From positions 1,227,639 to 1,291,638 of the forward strand of contig NZ_SWJG01000001.1 of the NCBI RefSeq assembly GCF_005870035.1: 64,000 nucleotides of DNA, in the 5' to 3' direction. The DNA is from Spirosoma lacussanchae (GTDB lineage: Bacteria > Bacteroidota > Bacteroidia > Cytophagales > Spirosomataceae). The translations under genes and the position numbers were made by a program. This document shows, piece by piece, positions 54,957 to 63,701 of the stretch (the first letter of the stretch is position 1; every line of letters starts with the position of its first letter). Below the pieces are notes generated by a model, which saw only the letters and a list, made by a program, of their open reading frames with translations, had not been told where the DNA came from and did no database searches.

Positions 54957-56489
54957 TTAATACCCCGGGTTCTGGTACATGCGCTCGGGGTTGAGCTTGA
55001 CTTCATCGAACGGGATGGGGTAGTAATAGTCCTTGGGACCAAAGTTCGAGACGCGGGCAGCTCCGTAATCGGCCTGTGGCTTCGTCTGGAAGTAGGCTAC
55101 CAGCTCGGCGGGGGTGAAAAACCGCTGCAGGTCGAACCAGCGGTGGTTCTCGAAGGCCAGCTCCACGCGCCGTTCGTGCAGAATAGCCTGCCGAAGGGTC
55201 GGATACCGGGCGCTGTAGGTCGGGTTGGCCCTGGCTACATTATACAGGGGCAGCTTGGCCCGCTCGCGTACCTGATCCAGAAACCCGATGGCTGCAGCTT
55301 CGTCGCCCAGGTACAGGTTTACCTCCGCCAGCATCAGTATCACGTCGGCATACCGGATCAGCAGCCAGTCGTTGCCACCCCAGCCGTTGGTACCGGCCGC
55401 CGGACTCGGGTCGCGGAACTTGGTGATGAAATAATCCCGGACGTTGGCCGCATTGGCGTATTTGATCGAGTAGTCTTTGCGGAGATCCCCTTCTTCATAG
55501 TCTTTCACCAGATCGGGCTTTACGTTGCCGCCAACGCCCGTGGTGGTCCGTAACGAGTTGATGGTTTCGCCCTGGGCCTGGTTGCTGGCCGCAATCCCAG
55601 ACGAGAAGTTGACGTCGCCCTGCCGGTACACGATCTGGAAAATAGCCTCGGGATTTGTGGTTTTCTTCGTCACGTCGAACACATCGGCATAGGGAATGTC
55701 TTTCAGCGTGCCAAAGGTCCGTTTGGTGTAGGCGTTGGTCAGGTAGGTTTTAGCCTGGTTGAGGTTAGCCGCCCGGTTAGCCTGGTCGAGCGTGGTGGCC
55801 ATGGTCAGGTAGACCTGCCCCAGTAGCGCGTTTCCAGCTACTTTCGAGACCCGACCTTTCTGAGCCGCCGGCTGAATATCGGGCAGCGGGCTGTTGATAA
55901 CCTCGGTCAGATCGGCCACGATCTGCTCGTAGACTTTCTCTTTCTTCTCCCGGAAGGTATTGGTCCGAACGGCTTCGGCGGAGTTGAGCGGTTGCGTGAC
56001 GAGTGGCACATCGCCCCATTTCCGAACGAGGTGAAAATAAGCCAGTGCCCGGATAAAGCGGGCTTCGGCCTGATACTGCGCTTTCGTCTGCGGGTTGCTG
56101 AAGGTAAGCGTTTCAGTACCGGCCAGTACCTGGTTGGCCCGGGTTACGATCTGATACAGTGCCAGCCAGTGGTTCTTGAGATACGTGTTACTGGGCAGGA
56201 TCGAAAAATCGTTGAACTGAAACGGCTCGCCCGCGTTCGACTGGTTGTCGTTCGTGCCGGTGTTGTCGGAGCGTTGCTCGTTGAAGAGACCGCTGCCTTC
56301 GGCCAGGCCATTGTTGTTGCGGAGGGCCTGATAGGCGCCGTTGAGCCCCAGTAGCGCATCGTTTTCGCTCTGGTAAAAGTCAGCAGCGGCAATGGCATTG
56401 GGGTCGGTTTTGACTAGAAATTCCTGTCCGCAGGAGGCCATCGACAGCGTGGCGCTCAGAAGCAGGATTCGTACGTATGTTGGGTTCAT
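54957..56489 (-). CDS. susD: SusD/RagB-family surface glycan-binding lipoprotein
   Basis: The 510-residue protein has a lipobox (ATLSMASC) and the SusD fold: FYQSENDALLGLNGAYQALR near the start, RFIRALAYFHLVRKWGDVPLVT in the middle, and LHERRVELAFENHRWFDLQRF and YYPIPFDEV towards the end. It binds a carbohydrate or other nutrient at the outer membrane and caps the SusC barrel. The start at 56489 is set by the signal peptide. It lies 69 nt after the susC stop. Confidence 0.95.
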   Translation of the reverse strand: MNPTYVRILLLSATLSMASCGQEFLVKTDPNAIAAADFYQSENDALLGLNGAYQALRNNNGLAEGSGLFNEQRSDNTGTNDNQSNAGEPFQFNDFSILPSNTYLKNHWLALYQIVTRANQVLAGTETLTFSNPQTKAQYQAEARFIRALAYFHLVRKWGDVPLVTQPLNSAEAVRTNTFREKKEKVYEQIVADLTEVINSPLPDIQPAAQKGRVSKVAGNALLGQVYLTMATTLDQANRAANLNQAKTYLTNAYTKRTFGTLKDIPYADVFDVTKKTTNPEAIFQIVYRQGDVNFSSGIAASNQAQGETINSLRTTTGVGGNVKPDLVKDYEEGDLRKDYSIKYANAANVRDYFITKFRDPSPAAGTNGWGGNDWLLIRYADVILMLAEVNLYLGDEAAAIGFLDQVRERAKLPLYNVARANPTYSARYPTLRQAILHERRVELAFENHRWFDLQRFFTPAELVAYFQTKPQADYGAARVSNFGPKDYYYPIPFDEVKLNPERMYQNPGY

Positions 56490-56558
56490 GATTGACTGAT
56501 TTTGCAGGCCTGATGGACCGCTGGTATGATTCATCAGGCGTGGTCTACTAGTTCATTT

Positions 56559-59500
56559 TCAGAAAGAGATGCGGGCGCCGATGTTGTAGCCCCGGGCCAG
56601 CGGGTACATGCCGTAGTCGACGCCCGGCGTCAGGTTGACACCGGCGTTGTAATCGACTTCGGGATTGTAGCCTTTATACTTGGTAATGGTGAAGGCGTTG
56701 TTCACATTGGCATAGACCCGCAGGCCACCCACCTTCACGCGACTCAGGAGCGAAGCGGGCAGGTTATAGCCAATGGTCAGGTTGGTACAGCGGAAATAAG
56801 AGCCGTCCTGCAGGTAAAAAGTAGACAAACGGGTGCTGTTGCTCTGCGTACCGCCCCGGGCAGCCCGATACACCTGGCCGTTGCCCGGCTGCGCTTCGGA
56901 ACGGTAGCGTTCGTCGACAACGGCATACTGATTGCCCGATGCTTCCATGTTGAAGACGTAATAGTCCTGTCCGTCGAGCACCTGGTTGCCCTGCGAGCCG
57001 TTGAACGATGCGTTAAAGTCGAGCGCTTTGTAGCTGGCGGTAGCCGACAGGCCGTAGGTGAATTTGGGGTAAGGACTGCCAATGACCCGTTTGTCGGCAT
57101 CGTTGACCACGCCGTTGCCGTCTACATCCTCAAAAATCAGATCGCCGGGCCGCAGCGGGTTGCTCGACGCCGTTGAGCGGGCGGGCCCTTTCCGAACGTA
57201 GCCGGGGGCAAAGCTCTGGGTGGCGGGGTTGTAGTTGGCGTTATCCTGCGCAATGGCTTCCATGTCGCTTTCCCGCACCATGCCGACGACCTTGAAGCCG
57301 TAGAACATACCGACCGGCTGGCCTTCCTGCGTCGTGTGGGTAATGTATTGCCGCTCGGCACCGACCGAGAAAATGGCGTTCGAGCCGCCCATGTCCAGTA
57401 CCCGGTTCTGGTTGGTGGCAATGTTACCGCTCAGGTTGACCTTGACATCCTGCGTTGAAACGACCCGCCCGTCGATCTGGAGTTCGACCCCCCGGTTGCG
57501 AATGCGCGAGTCGCGGAGGTTGGTCAGGATAGCCGACGTACCCGAAACGGCTGAGATCGGCTGGTTGAACAGCAGGTCATACGAGTAGCTGAGGTAGCCG
57601 TTAGCAATAATCAGGAGCCGGTTGTTGAGCAGGCCGACATCCAACCCTGCGTTATACTGCGACGTTGTTTCCCAGCCCAGCGCCTGATCCCGGATGGCTC
57701 CGGCCCAGTAGGCGGTGTTGATGGTGTTGGTGCCGAAAACAACCCCGCCCGGATTAGCCATCGTTTGCAGGAAGCTGTAGTTACCGATGTTGTAGTTGCC
57801 GGTTAGTCCCCAGCTGGCCCGCAGTTTCAGGCTGGAGGCCGAGCCCAGCCAGTCGCGGTAGAACGGTTCGTTCGAAACCGTCCAGCCGGCCGACAGGGAC
57901 GGGAAGCTGCCCCAGCGGTTGAGCGGCCCGAAGCGCGACGAGCCGTCGGTACGGAAAGCAGCCGTCAGGAAGTAGCGCTCATCGAAGCTGTAGGTGGCCC
58001 GCGCCAGATACGACAGCAGCGTTTCTTCAAACTTGCCCGTGGCCAGTTCGCTGCCGCCGGTATTCAGGAAAAAATTGGTCGGGTCGGCACCCCGGCCCGT
58101 AATTTCCTGAACGCGGTCATTCTGAAAGCCCTGCGCCGACACGCTGATCCGGTCGCCGGTAATTCGCTGGGCCGTGTATCCACCCAGCAGGTTGAGGTTG
58201 TGCAGCCCGAACTGGCGGCTGTAGCTGGCCGTAAACTCACCCAGCACGTTCTGCGTCGTGGTGGTCTGGGCGGTGGCGCGGGCGGCTGCAATGGCCTGGG
58301 GCGAGTAGGGCGGGTTGTTGCCGCTGCTGAGGCTGGTGGGCAGGTAGTATTCGTACTTTTCGTTGAACGTCTGCAGGCCCAGATTCGCCTTGGCGATGAG
58401 CCCCGGAATGATCTCGTAGCTGGCGGTGCCGTTGTAGGTGCCGCGCAGCCCTTTGCGAGTGATGTTGGTCTCCTGCGCCAGCGCTACCGGGTTCTCGATG
58501 GTCTGGAACCCAAAGGTCGGCTGCTGCGACGCGGCTTCGTTCTTGATCAGTCGGCCGTTGTCGTCATAGGCTCTGAAAATAGGCGGAAAGATCAGTGCAC
58601 CCAGAATCGGGCCCTGGTTGAACCGACCTTCCTGCACCTCGCGGTTGTTGGTCGAGGTAACAAAGAAGCTGGCTCCTACCTTCAGTTTCGCGTTCAGGTC
58701 GGCGTCGATGTTGGCGCGCAGGTTTACCCGTTGCTGCTTCGTAGCTACAATAATGCCCTGCTGATCCTGATAGCCCGCGCTGAGCAGGTAGCGGAGGTTG
58801 TTGGCCCCGCCCGAGAACTGAACGTTATGCCGGTTGAGGGGGGCGTTGCGGTAAAGCGCATCCTGCCAGTCGGTGTCATACTTCGGGGCGATGGCCCGCT
58901 GGTTGGCAAAGTCGTAAAATTCGGTCGGGATGCTGACCGAGCCGGCGTTGCCAACGTTGGCAATACGGGTGGCGTTAGGGTCCGAGAAGTTGGCGTTGGT
59001 AAAGGGTCTGCCCGCATTCTGCATCAGGTCGCGGTAGGTGTTGTTGCGGGCGTCGATGAGCAGGTCGACAAACTGGGTCGAGTTCAGCAGCTTCACCTTT
59101 TTGGCCAGCTGGTTGATGCCGAACTGGTATTCGTAGTCGAGTTTCCCCTTGCCGTCTTTGCCGCGTTTGGTCGTGATGAGCACCACGCCCCCCGAGGCCC
59201 GTGACCCGTAAATAGCGGCCGAAGCGGCATCTTTCAGGATATCGATACTCTCGATGTCGTTCGGATTGATGAACACGTCGTTCCCGGCCGGAAACCCGTC
59301 GATGACATAGAGTGGGTCGGAGCTGGCATTGATCGAGCCGATACCCCGCACCCGGATCTTCGTACCGACATAAGGCGCTCCGCTCACCTGAGCCACCTGT
59401 ACGCCAGCCAGTTTACCGACCAGGGCCTGACCAAGCGTAGGAGCCGCCAGGTTCAGCTCGCGGGCTTTCACGTTGGCAATGGCTCCGGTCACATCGCTTT

Positions 59501-59897
59501 TCCGCAGGGTCTGATAACCCACCGCCACCACTTCGGCCAGCTGATTGACGTCTTCTTTCAGCCGAATAGTCAGCGTCGGCTGGGTGCCGACCACGATCTC
59601 CTGCGCCATAAAGCCAACCGACGATACGACCAGGGTTGCGCCGGGGGGTACATCCAGGGAAAACCGCCCGTTGGCGTCGGTGACGGTACCTTTGCGCGAC
59701 TGTTTATCGACAATGTTGACGCCGGGAATGGGCTGGTTTTGTTCGTCGGTGACGAGGCCCGTGATGGCAACGAGCCGATGTTCGCTGGTGCCCCAGCCGG
59801 TCGGCAGGCCGCTAACCGGATAGAACACCGTTGTGCCGAGGGTCAACGCCAAAGCGCCAGCCCAACGCCGAACGCGTGAGGTTGAGTACTGCTTCAT
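56559..59897 (-). CDS. susC: SusC/RagA-family TonB-dependent outer-membrane transporter
   Basis: The 1112-residue protein has a signal sequence, a carboxypeptidase-like (CarboxypepD_reg) domain (ITGLVTDEQNQPIPGVNIVD), a plug domain (VRGIGSINASSDPLYVIDGF, IESIDILKDAASAAIYGSRA), and the 22-strand barrel ending AISF-like (GARISF). It imports a nutrient bound by SusD using TonB energy. A near -7 box TCCCTTTG (minus strand 59925-59932) precedes it. No glycoside hydrolase, anti-sigma factor or sigma factor gene is adjacent, so the substrate cannot be guessed. Confidence 0.95.
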   Translation of the reverse strand: MKQYSTSRVRRWAGALALTLGTTVFYPVSGLPTGWGTSEHRLVAITGLVTDEQNQPIPGVNIVDKQSRKGTVTDANGRFSLDVPPGATLVVSSVGFMAQEIVVGTQPTLTIRLKEDVNQLAEVVAVGYQTLRKSDVTGAIANVKARELNLAAPTLGQALVGKLAGVQVAQVSGAPYVGTKIRVRGIGSINASSDPLYVIDGFPAGNDVFINPNDIESIDILKDAASAAIYGSRASGGVVLITTKRGKDGKGKLDYEYQFGINQLAKKVKLLNSTQFVDLLIDARNNTYRDLMQNAGRPFTNANFSDPNATRIANVGNAGSVSIPTEFYDFANQRAIAPKYDTDWQDALYRNAPLNRHNVQFSGGANNLRYLLSAGYQDQQGIIVATKQQRVNLRANIDADLNAKLKVGASFFVTSTNNREVQEGRFNQGPILGALIFPPIFRAYDDNGRLIKNEAASQQPTFGFQTIENPVALAQETNITRKGLRGTYNGTASYEIIPGLIAKANLGLQTFNEKYEYYLPTSLSSGNNPPYSPQAIAAARATAQTTTTQNVLGEFTASYSRQFGLHNLNLLGGYTAQRITGDRISVSAQGFQNDRVQEITGRGADPTNFFLNTGGSELATGKFEETLLSYLARATYSFDERYFLTAAFRTDGSSRFGPLNRWGSFPSLSAGWTVSNEPFYRDWLGSASSLKLRASWGLTGNYNIGNYSFLQTMANPGGVVFGTNTINTAYWAGAIRDQALGWETTSQYNAGLDVGLLNNRLLIIANGYLSYSYDLLFNQPISAVSGTSAILTNLRDSRIRNRGVELQIDGRVVSTQDVKVNLSGNIATNQNRVLDMGGSNAIFSVGAERQYITHTTQEGQPVGMFYGFKVVGMVRESDMEAIAQDNANYNPATQSFAPGYVRKGPARSTASSNPLRPGDLIFEDVDGNGVVNDADKRVIGSPYPKFTYGLSATASYKALDFNASFNGSQGNQVLDGQDYYVFNMEASGNQYAVVDERYRSEAQPGNGQVYRAARGGTQSNSTRLSTFYLQDGSYFRCTNLTIGYNLPASLLSRVKVGGLRVYANVNNAFTITKYKGYNPEVDYNAGVNLTPGVDYGMYPLARGYNIGARISF

Positions 59898-59971
59898 ATC
59901 AATAGGTTGTCTGTTTGGGATTTGCAAAGGGAAGAAACCGGCGCACCTGGCTACGTTCCAGTATGACACTA

Positions 59972-60862
59972 TTACCAGCTGAGGTCTACAAAGTGCGCGT
60001 TGTTCATACGCGAGGAGGTGACGGCCAGGCCGGTTGTCGGGCTGTTCAGCAGGGCAAACCCCTCCAGCTCGTCGGCTTTATCAAGGTCGATGGTGCGGAG
60101 TACGTGCTCGCGCCCCGTTTCGATGGATTTGTTGAGATCGAGAAAGGTAAACCGCCACCGGCGACCTTCTATCTGGTTCTGAATCAGGACCAGCACCCCT
60201 TTGGATGGTATCCAGTGGAGATTCTGTACCCAGGGTGAGCAGGTGAATTTTTTGACAACGACCCCCGGCTCACTGGTTTTTTTAGCCGTAGCCAGTCGGG
60301 CCGGATCGTACAGTCGTACCTCGTTGGCGTGATTGCCGTAGTCGGCGGTAGCCACGTACCAGCGGTTCTGGTACTGAACGTATTCGGGGCGGGTGCCCTG
60401 AATGCAGGCGTCGTCCTCGATGGTGTTGAGCAGGTTCCCGTCCAGGGTTCCGGTTTTGAGCAGCCCGGCCCAGTTGACCGAATAGATGACCGCCCGCCAC
60501 CGGGTGCTTTCCGGATTTTGCGAAGCGTCACCCGGCCGGATGCTGTTTCCAATGAATGTTGGACCCAACCCATTGTACGCAATGCCGGTGGGGTGGTTGA
60601 TCACATCCTGACCACCTTCAGTCAGCCGGATTTCCTGCCCCGTGTAACTAAGCGACTTCGGCCCAACGGCATAGGTGCGAATCATACCTACTTCGCGGTC
60701 GCCATAGAGATACGCTTTGCCGTTCAGGAAACTCACCCCCTGGCACGCGCCCAGCGAATCGACGGTGGTTGCGTGGGTCAGGGTCAGACCAACATCGACC
60801 CGGTCGAGGAAAAACAGACTGAGCGAGGAGAGAGAGAGGAGTAACAGTAGCTTCATGCGCAT
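59972..60862 (-). CDS. Secreted protein of unknown function, possibly beta-propeller-like
   Basis: The 296-residue protein starts with a hydrophobic signal (KLLLLLSLSSLSLFFL) and then has repeated strand patterns such as GKAYLYGDREVGMIRTY, TGIAYNGLGPTFIGNS, RPEYVQYQNRWYVATADYG and DELEGFALLN, suggesting a propeller. I do not recognise a named family. It lies 74 nt upstream of susC on the same strand and may be co-transcribed, in which case it could process or recognise the same substrate. Confidence 0.65.
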   Translation of the reverse strand: MRMKLLLLLSLSSLSLFFLDRVDVGLTLTHATTVDSLGACQGVSFLNGKAYLYGDREVGMIRTYAVGPKSLSYTGQEIRLTEGGQDVINHPTGIAYNGLGPTFIGNSIRPGDASQNPESTRWRAVIYSVNWAGLLKTGTLDGNLLNTIEDDACIQGTRPEYVQYQNRWYVATADYGNHANEVRLYDPARLATAKKTSEPGVVVKKFTCSPWVQNLHWIPSKGVLVLIQNQIEGRRWRFTFLDLNKSIETGREHVLRTIDLDKADELEGFALLNSPTTGLAVTSSRMNNAHFVDLSW

Positions 60863-61068
60863 CCGGTTTCGTTGAGAGAACGCTTGGCAGAAAGGCCCGA
60901 ACGAGGGGCTGCTTTTGCCACCACAAAGGTGGGTCGCGGATGTGACGCGAGTTTTATCCTACTGTTTCCGTAGTGTTATGATTGGGGGTCGTCGGTCAGG
61001 CCCGCTTCATACCACGCACGTATTGGGCCGTTGCGGTGGCCGAAGAAAACAGCCTGCCCGCCTATCGA

Positions 61069-61581
61069 TCAGCGCGCGGCCGGAATAAACGTCAGCGCCA
61101 CGCCGTTCATGCAGTAGCGCAAGCCGGTCGGGTCGGGTCCGTCGGGAAAAACGTGTCCCAGATGGGCATCGCAAACGGCGCAGCGCACTTCCGAGCGGTT
61201 CCCGTCGGGTTCGGTATAGACGGCGTTTGACAGGATAGGGGCGAAGAAGCTGGGCCAGCCTGTACCCGACTCAAATTTGGCGGTCGACGCGAACAGGGGG
61301 TTTCGGCAACCGGCGCAGGCGAAAGTGCCGGGGCGGTGTTCGTGGTTGAGCGGGCTGCTGTTCGGCCATTCGGTACCGCGGTCGCGCATGACCCGATACT
61401 GGGCGGCCGTCAGGATCTGGCTCCAGTCGGCATCGGTTTTTTCGACGCGCCGGTTATTGGGCGAGGTGGCGCCGGCGGGTCGGCGGTGGGGTGGGCGTGG
61501 CGTACCGAAATAGGTGGCGTAGAGCCAGAGCCCTCCGGCAACCAGCACTGCCAAAAGTAAAAAAAGCTGGGTTTGCTTCAT
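61069..61581 (-). CDS. msrB: Exported methionine-R-sulfoxide reductase B (second of two)
   Basis: The 170-residue protein has an N-terminal anchor (LFLLLAVLVAGGLWLYATYF), a Pro/Arg-rich linker and an MsrB domain. CAGCRNPLF and [12 protein letters not shown] give the zinc cysteines, [11 protein letters not shown] the substrate block and RYCMNGVAL the catalytic Cys. It repairs methionine sulfoxide outside the cytoplasm. The mature domain is closely similar to the copy at 30899-31408, but the N-terminal anchors differ. It lies 32 nt after the MoxR gene stop on the same strand. Confidence 0.93.
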   Translation of the reverse strand: MKQTQLFLLLAVLVAGGLWLYATYFGTPRPPHRRPAGATSPNNRRVEKTDADWSQILTAAQYRVMRDRGTEWPNSSPLNHEHRPGTFACAGCRNPLFASTAKFESGTGWPSFFAPILSNAVYTEPDGNRSEVRCAVCDAHLGHVFPDGPDPTGLRYCMNGVALTFIPAAR

Positions 61582-61613
61582 ACCGACAGAACACCATCAG
61601 CCCCGGCCCGGGT

Positions 61614-62591
61614 TCATCGGCCAATAGCCACTTTGCGCAGCATGGAGTCGATGACCTGCAGGGGCGTTACGCCGTCGGCTTCGGCTTCGTAGTTCAGCAT
61701 GATGCGGTGGTTGAAGACGTCGGGAGCCACTTCCTTGATGTCTTCGGGCAGCACGTAATCGCGCCGGTCGAAGTAGGCGAGGGCTTTGGCGGCTACGTTC
61801 AGGTTGATGCTGGCTCGGGGCGACACGCCGAATTGAATATAGCGGGCTTCGTCGCGGAGGTTGTACTCCATGGGTCGGCGGGTAGCAAAAACGAGCTCGA
61901 TGATATACCGTTCGAGGGTTTCGGAGATCGTAATGCCGTTGATTTCGTCGCGGATGGCTACCAGATCTTCTTTGCCCAGCACCGGCTGCACCTCATAATC
62001 GAAGTTCATATTCGACATCCGGCGCATAACGGCCAGTTCGTCGTCTTTGCTGAGATAATCGACAAAGACCTTCATCATGAACCGGTCGACTTGGGCTTCG
62101 GGCAGCGGATAGGTACCTTCCTGCTCAACGGGATTCTGGGTGGCCAGCACCAGAAACGGGCGGTCGAGAACGAAGGTTTCTTCGCCGATGGTTACCTGTT
62201 TCTCCTGCATGGCTTCGAGCAGGGCCGCCTGCACTTTGGCGGGCGAGCGGTTCACTTCATCGGCCAGAATCAGATTGGCAAATATAGGCCCCTGCTTCAC
62301 CTCAAACTCGCTGGTCTTCTGGTTGAAAATCATCGTGCCGATCAGGTCGGCGGGCAGCAGGTCGGGCGTAAACTGAATGCGCTGAAAGTCCAGTTCCAGC
62401 ACTTTAGCCAGGGTGTTGATGGTCAGTGTTTTGGCCAGGCCCGGTACGCCTTCGAGCAGAATATGACCACCTGTGAAGAGGCCGATCAGCAACCGGTTCA
62501 GCAACCGTTCCTGCCCAACCACGACCTGGCTCATCTCGTTGAATACCTCGCGGATTTTAGTGTGGTAGGCAAAAGAGGTGGTGGGCTGCAT
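61614..62591 (-). CDS. MoxR-type AAA+ ATPase
   Basis: The 325-residue protein has Walker A (LLEGVPGLAKT), Walker B and sensor regions (LILADEVNRSPAKVQAALLEAMQE, VLATQNPVEQEGTYPLPEAQVDRF) and the MoxR C-terminal lid (RASINLNVAAKALAYFDRRDYVLPEDI). MoxR ATPases act as chaperones, usually with a VWA-domain partner. The customary DUF58/VWA partners are not downstream, where the next gene is msrB. Confidence 0.94.
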   Translation of the reverse strand: MQPTTSFAYHTKIREVFNEMSQVVVGQERLLNRLLIGLFTGGHILLEGVPGLAKTLTINTLAKVLELDFQRIQFTPDLLPADLIGTMIFNQKTSEFEVKQGPIFANLILADEVNRSPAKVQAALLEAMQEKQVTIGEETFVLDRPFLVLATQNPVEQEGTYPLPEAQVDRFMMKVFVDYLSKDDELAVMRRMSNMNFDYEVQPVLGKEDLVAIRDEINGITISETLERYIIELVFATRRPMEYNLRDEARYIQFGVSPRASINLNVAAKALAYFDRRDYVLPEDIKEVAPDVFNHRIMLNYEAEADGVTPLQVIDSMLRKVAIGR

Positions 62592-62643
62592 AGGAAAATG
62601 GAAGACTGGTTACTGGGTGGTTTGTTCTGTAAACGGAGCATTC

Positions 62644-62704
62644 GGACCGCCGTAGCGACGGACCGCCGTAGCGACGGACCGCCGTGTCGACGGACCGCCT
62701 GGGC
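62644..62704. repeat. 16-bp tandem repeat between prmC and moxR
   Basis: The unit GGACCGCCGTAGCGAC is repeated about four times in a row (62644, 62660, 62676 with two changes, partial from 62692). The last copy runs into the prmC stop codon. Such short tandem repeats can vary in number between strains. Confidence 0.8.
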
Positions 62705-63552
62705 TAAAAGGCGGCCCGAATGCTTCGGTCTTTACCGTGAATATCTTTATAAACCTGAATGTTCGAGAAGCCCCGCTCGGTGAATACCTGCTGGGTGGCG
62801 GTGCCGAACCGTTCGTTAATTTCAACGTAGCAGGCGCCGTTTCTGGTCAGGTGGCGGGTGCAGAAATCGGCTACCGCTTTGTAAAACACCAGCGGATCGT
62901 TGTCATCGACAAATAGAGCCAGATCGGGCTCGTAGTCCAGCACGTTACGGTCCATGCCGGCCGCTTCGGAGCGGGTCACGTAGGGCGGATTGCTGACCAC
63001 CACGTCGTATTGCTGCCCAAAATCCGGGGTTACGTTCAGAATATCCTGAATGGCAAATGTAACGTCGGCGTTCAGGTGCCGGGCATTTTGCCGGGCCAGC
63101 GCAAGCGCATCTTCAGAAACGTCCCAGCCCGTTACGACTGACTGGGGCAGAAAGCGGGCCAGCGTTACGGCAATACAGCCACTGCCCGTACCAATATCTA
63201 CAATGGGTACATCGTCGGTACGGTCGGCAAAGTCGTGCATGATCAGGCGCACCAGGTCTTCGGTCTCGGGCCGCGGAATGAGCACATCGGGCGATACCTC
63301 AAACTCCAGTCCGCAGAAGATGGTGGTACCAATAACGTGCTGGATGGGTTCCTGCCGGTTCAGCCGTTCCAGTATCCGGAACCAATCCGGTTCGGTTCGA
63401 TTGGGCGGTAAGGGTTTGTCGGTCAGAACGTCGGTTTTTCGGAGTCCGAAGTAATGGTCGAGCAGCATAAAGGCCATTTCGCGCGCTTCTTCAGGCGCGT
63501 AGGCGGTAATGTTCTTGCTTAGGCGGTCGTATAGCGGTTTGGCTGTGGCCAT
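62704..63552 (-). CDS. prmC: Release factor glutamine methyltransferase PrmC/HemK
   Basis: The 282-residue protein has an N-terminal helical domain and a class I methyltransferase domain: VLIPRPETEDLV, IVDIGTGSGCIAV (SAM motif) and the catalytic VVSNPPYV (NPPY). It methylates the glutamine of the GGQ motif in release factors 1 and 2. Its -7 box ends 8 nt before the ATG, so the mRNA is nearly leaderless. A 16-bp tandem repeat abuts its stop codon. Confidence 0.94.
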   Translation of the reverse strand: MATAKPLYDRLSKNITAYAPEEAREMAFMLLDHYFGLRKTDVLTDKPLPPNRTEPDWFRILERLNRQEPIQHVIGTTIFCGLEFEVSPDVLIPRPETEDLVRLIMHDFADRTDDVPIVDIGTGSGCIAVTLARFLPQSVVTGWDVSEDALALARQNARHLNADVTFAIQDILNVTPDFGQQYDVVVSNPPYVTRSEAAGMDRNVLDYEPDLALFVDDNDPLVFYKAVADFCTRHLTRNGACYVEINERFGTATQQVFTERGFSNIQVYKDIHGKDRSIRAAF

Positions 63553-63559
63553 TCGGTAT

Positions 63560-63589
63560 CAAAAGTAATTGAAGTGTAAAGCTGGCAAA
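63560..63589 (-). promoter_or_regulatory. prmC promoter
   Basis: On the minus strand a -33 TTTG (63586-63589) lies 18 nt from a perfect -7 TACTTTTG (63560-63567). The -7 box is 7 nt from the ATG at 63552, implying a leader of only a few nt. Confidence 0.65.
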
Positions 63590-63701
63590 AAGGCGGGAGA
63601 ATTCTAACCGTTTTCTAACCCCGAACTAACCCGGTTCTTAGGGGGTGACCCCACCTTTGTACCATCGCAACGGCGATAAAGCGTATTAAATTAACAAAAC
63701 G

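Noticed and set aside
58200..59204. Long plus-strand open frame inside susC
   Set aside because: It is the antisense shadow of a well-supported SusC gene, with no family resemblance.
62644..62704. CRISPR or operator array next to prmC
   Set aside because: Units are strictly contiguous 16-mers without spacers, so it is a simple tandem repeat.
61491..62783. 430-codon plus-strand open frame across msrB, moxR and prmC
   Set aside because: It lies opposite three well-recognised genes and its composition is that of a GC-rich antisense shadow.
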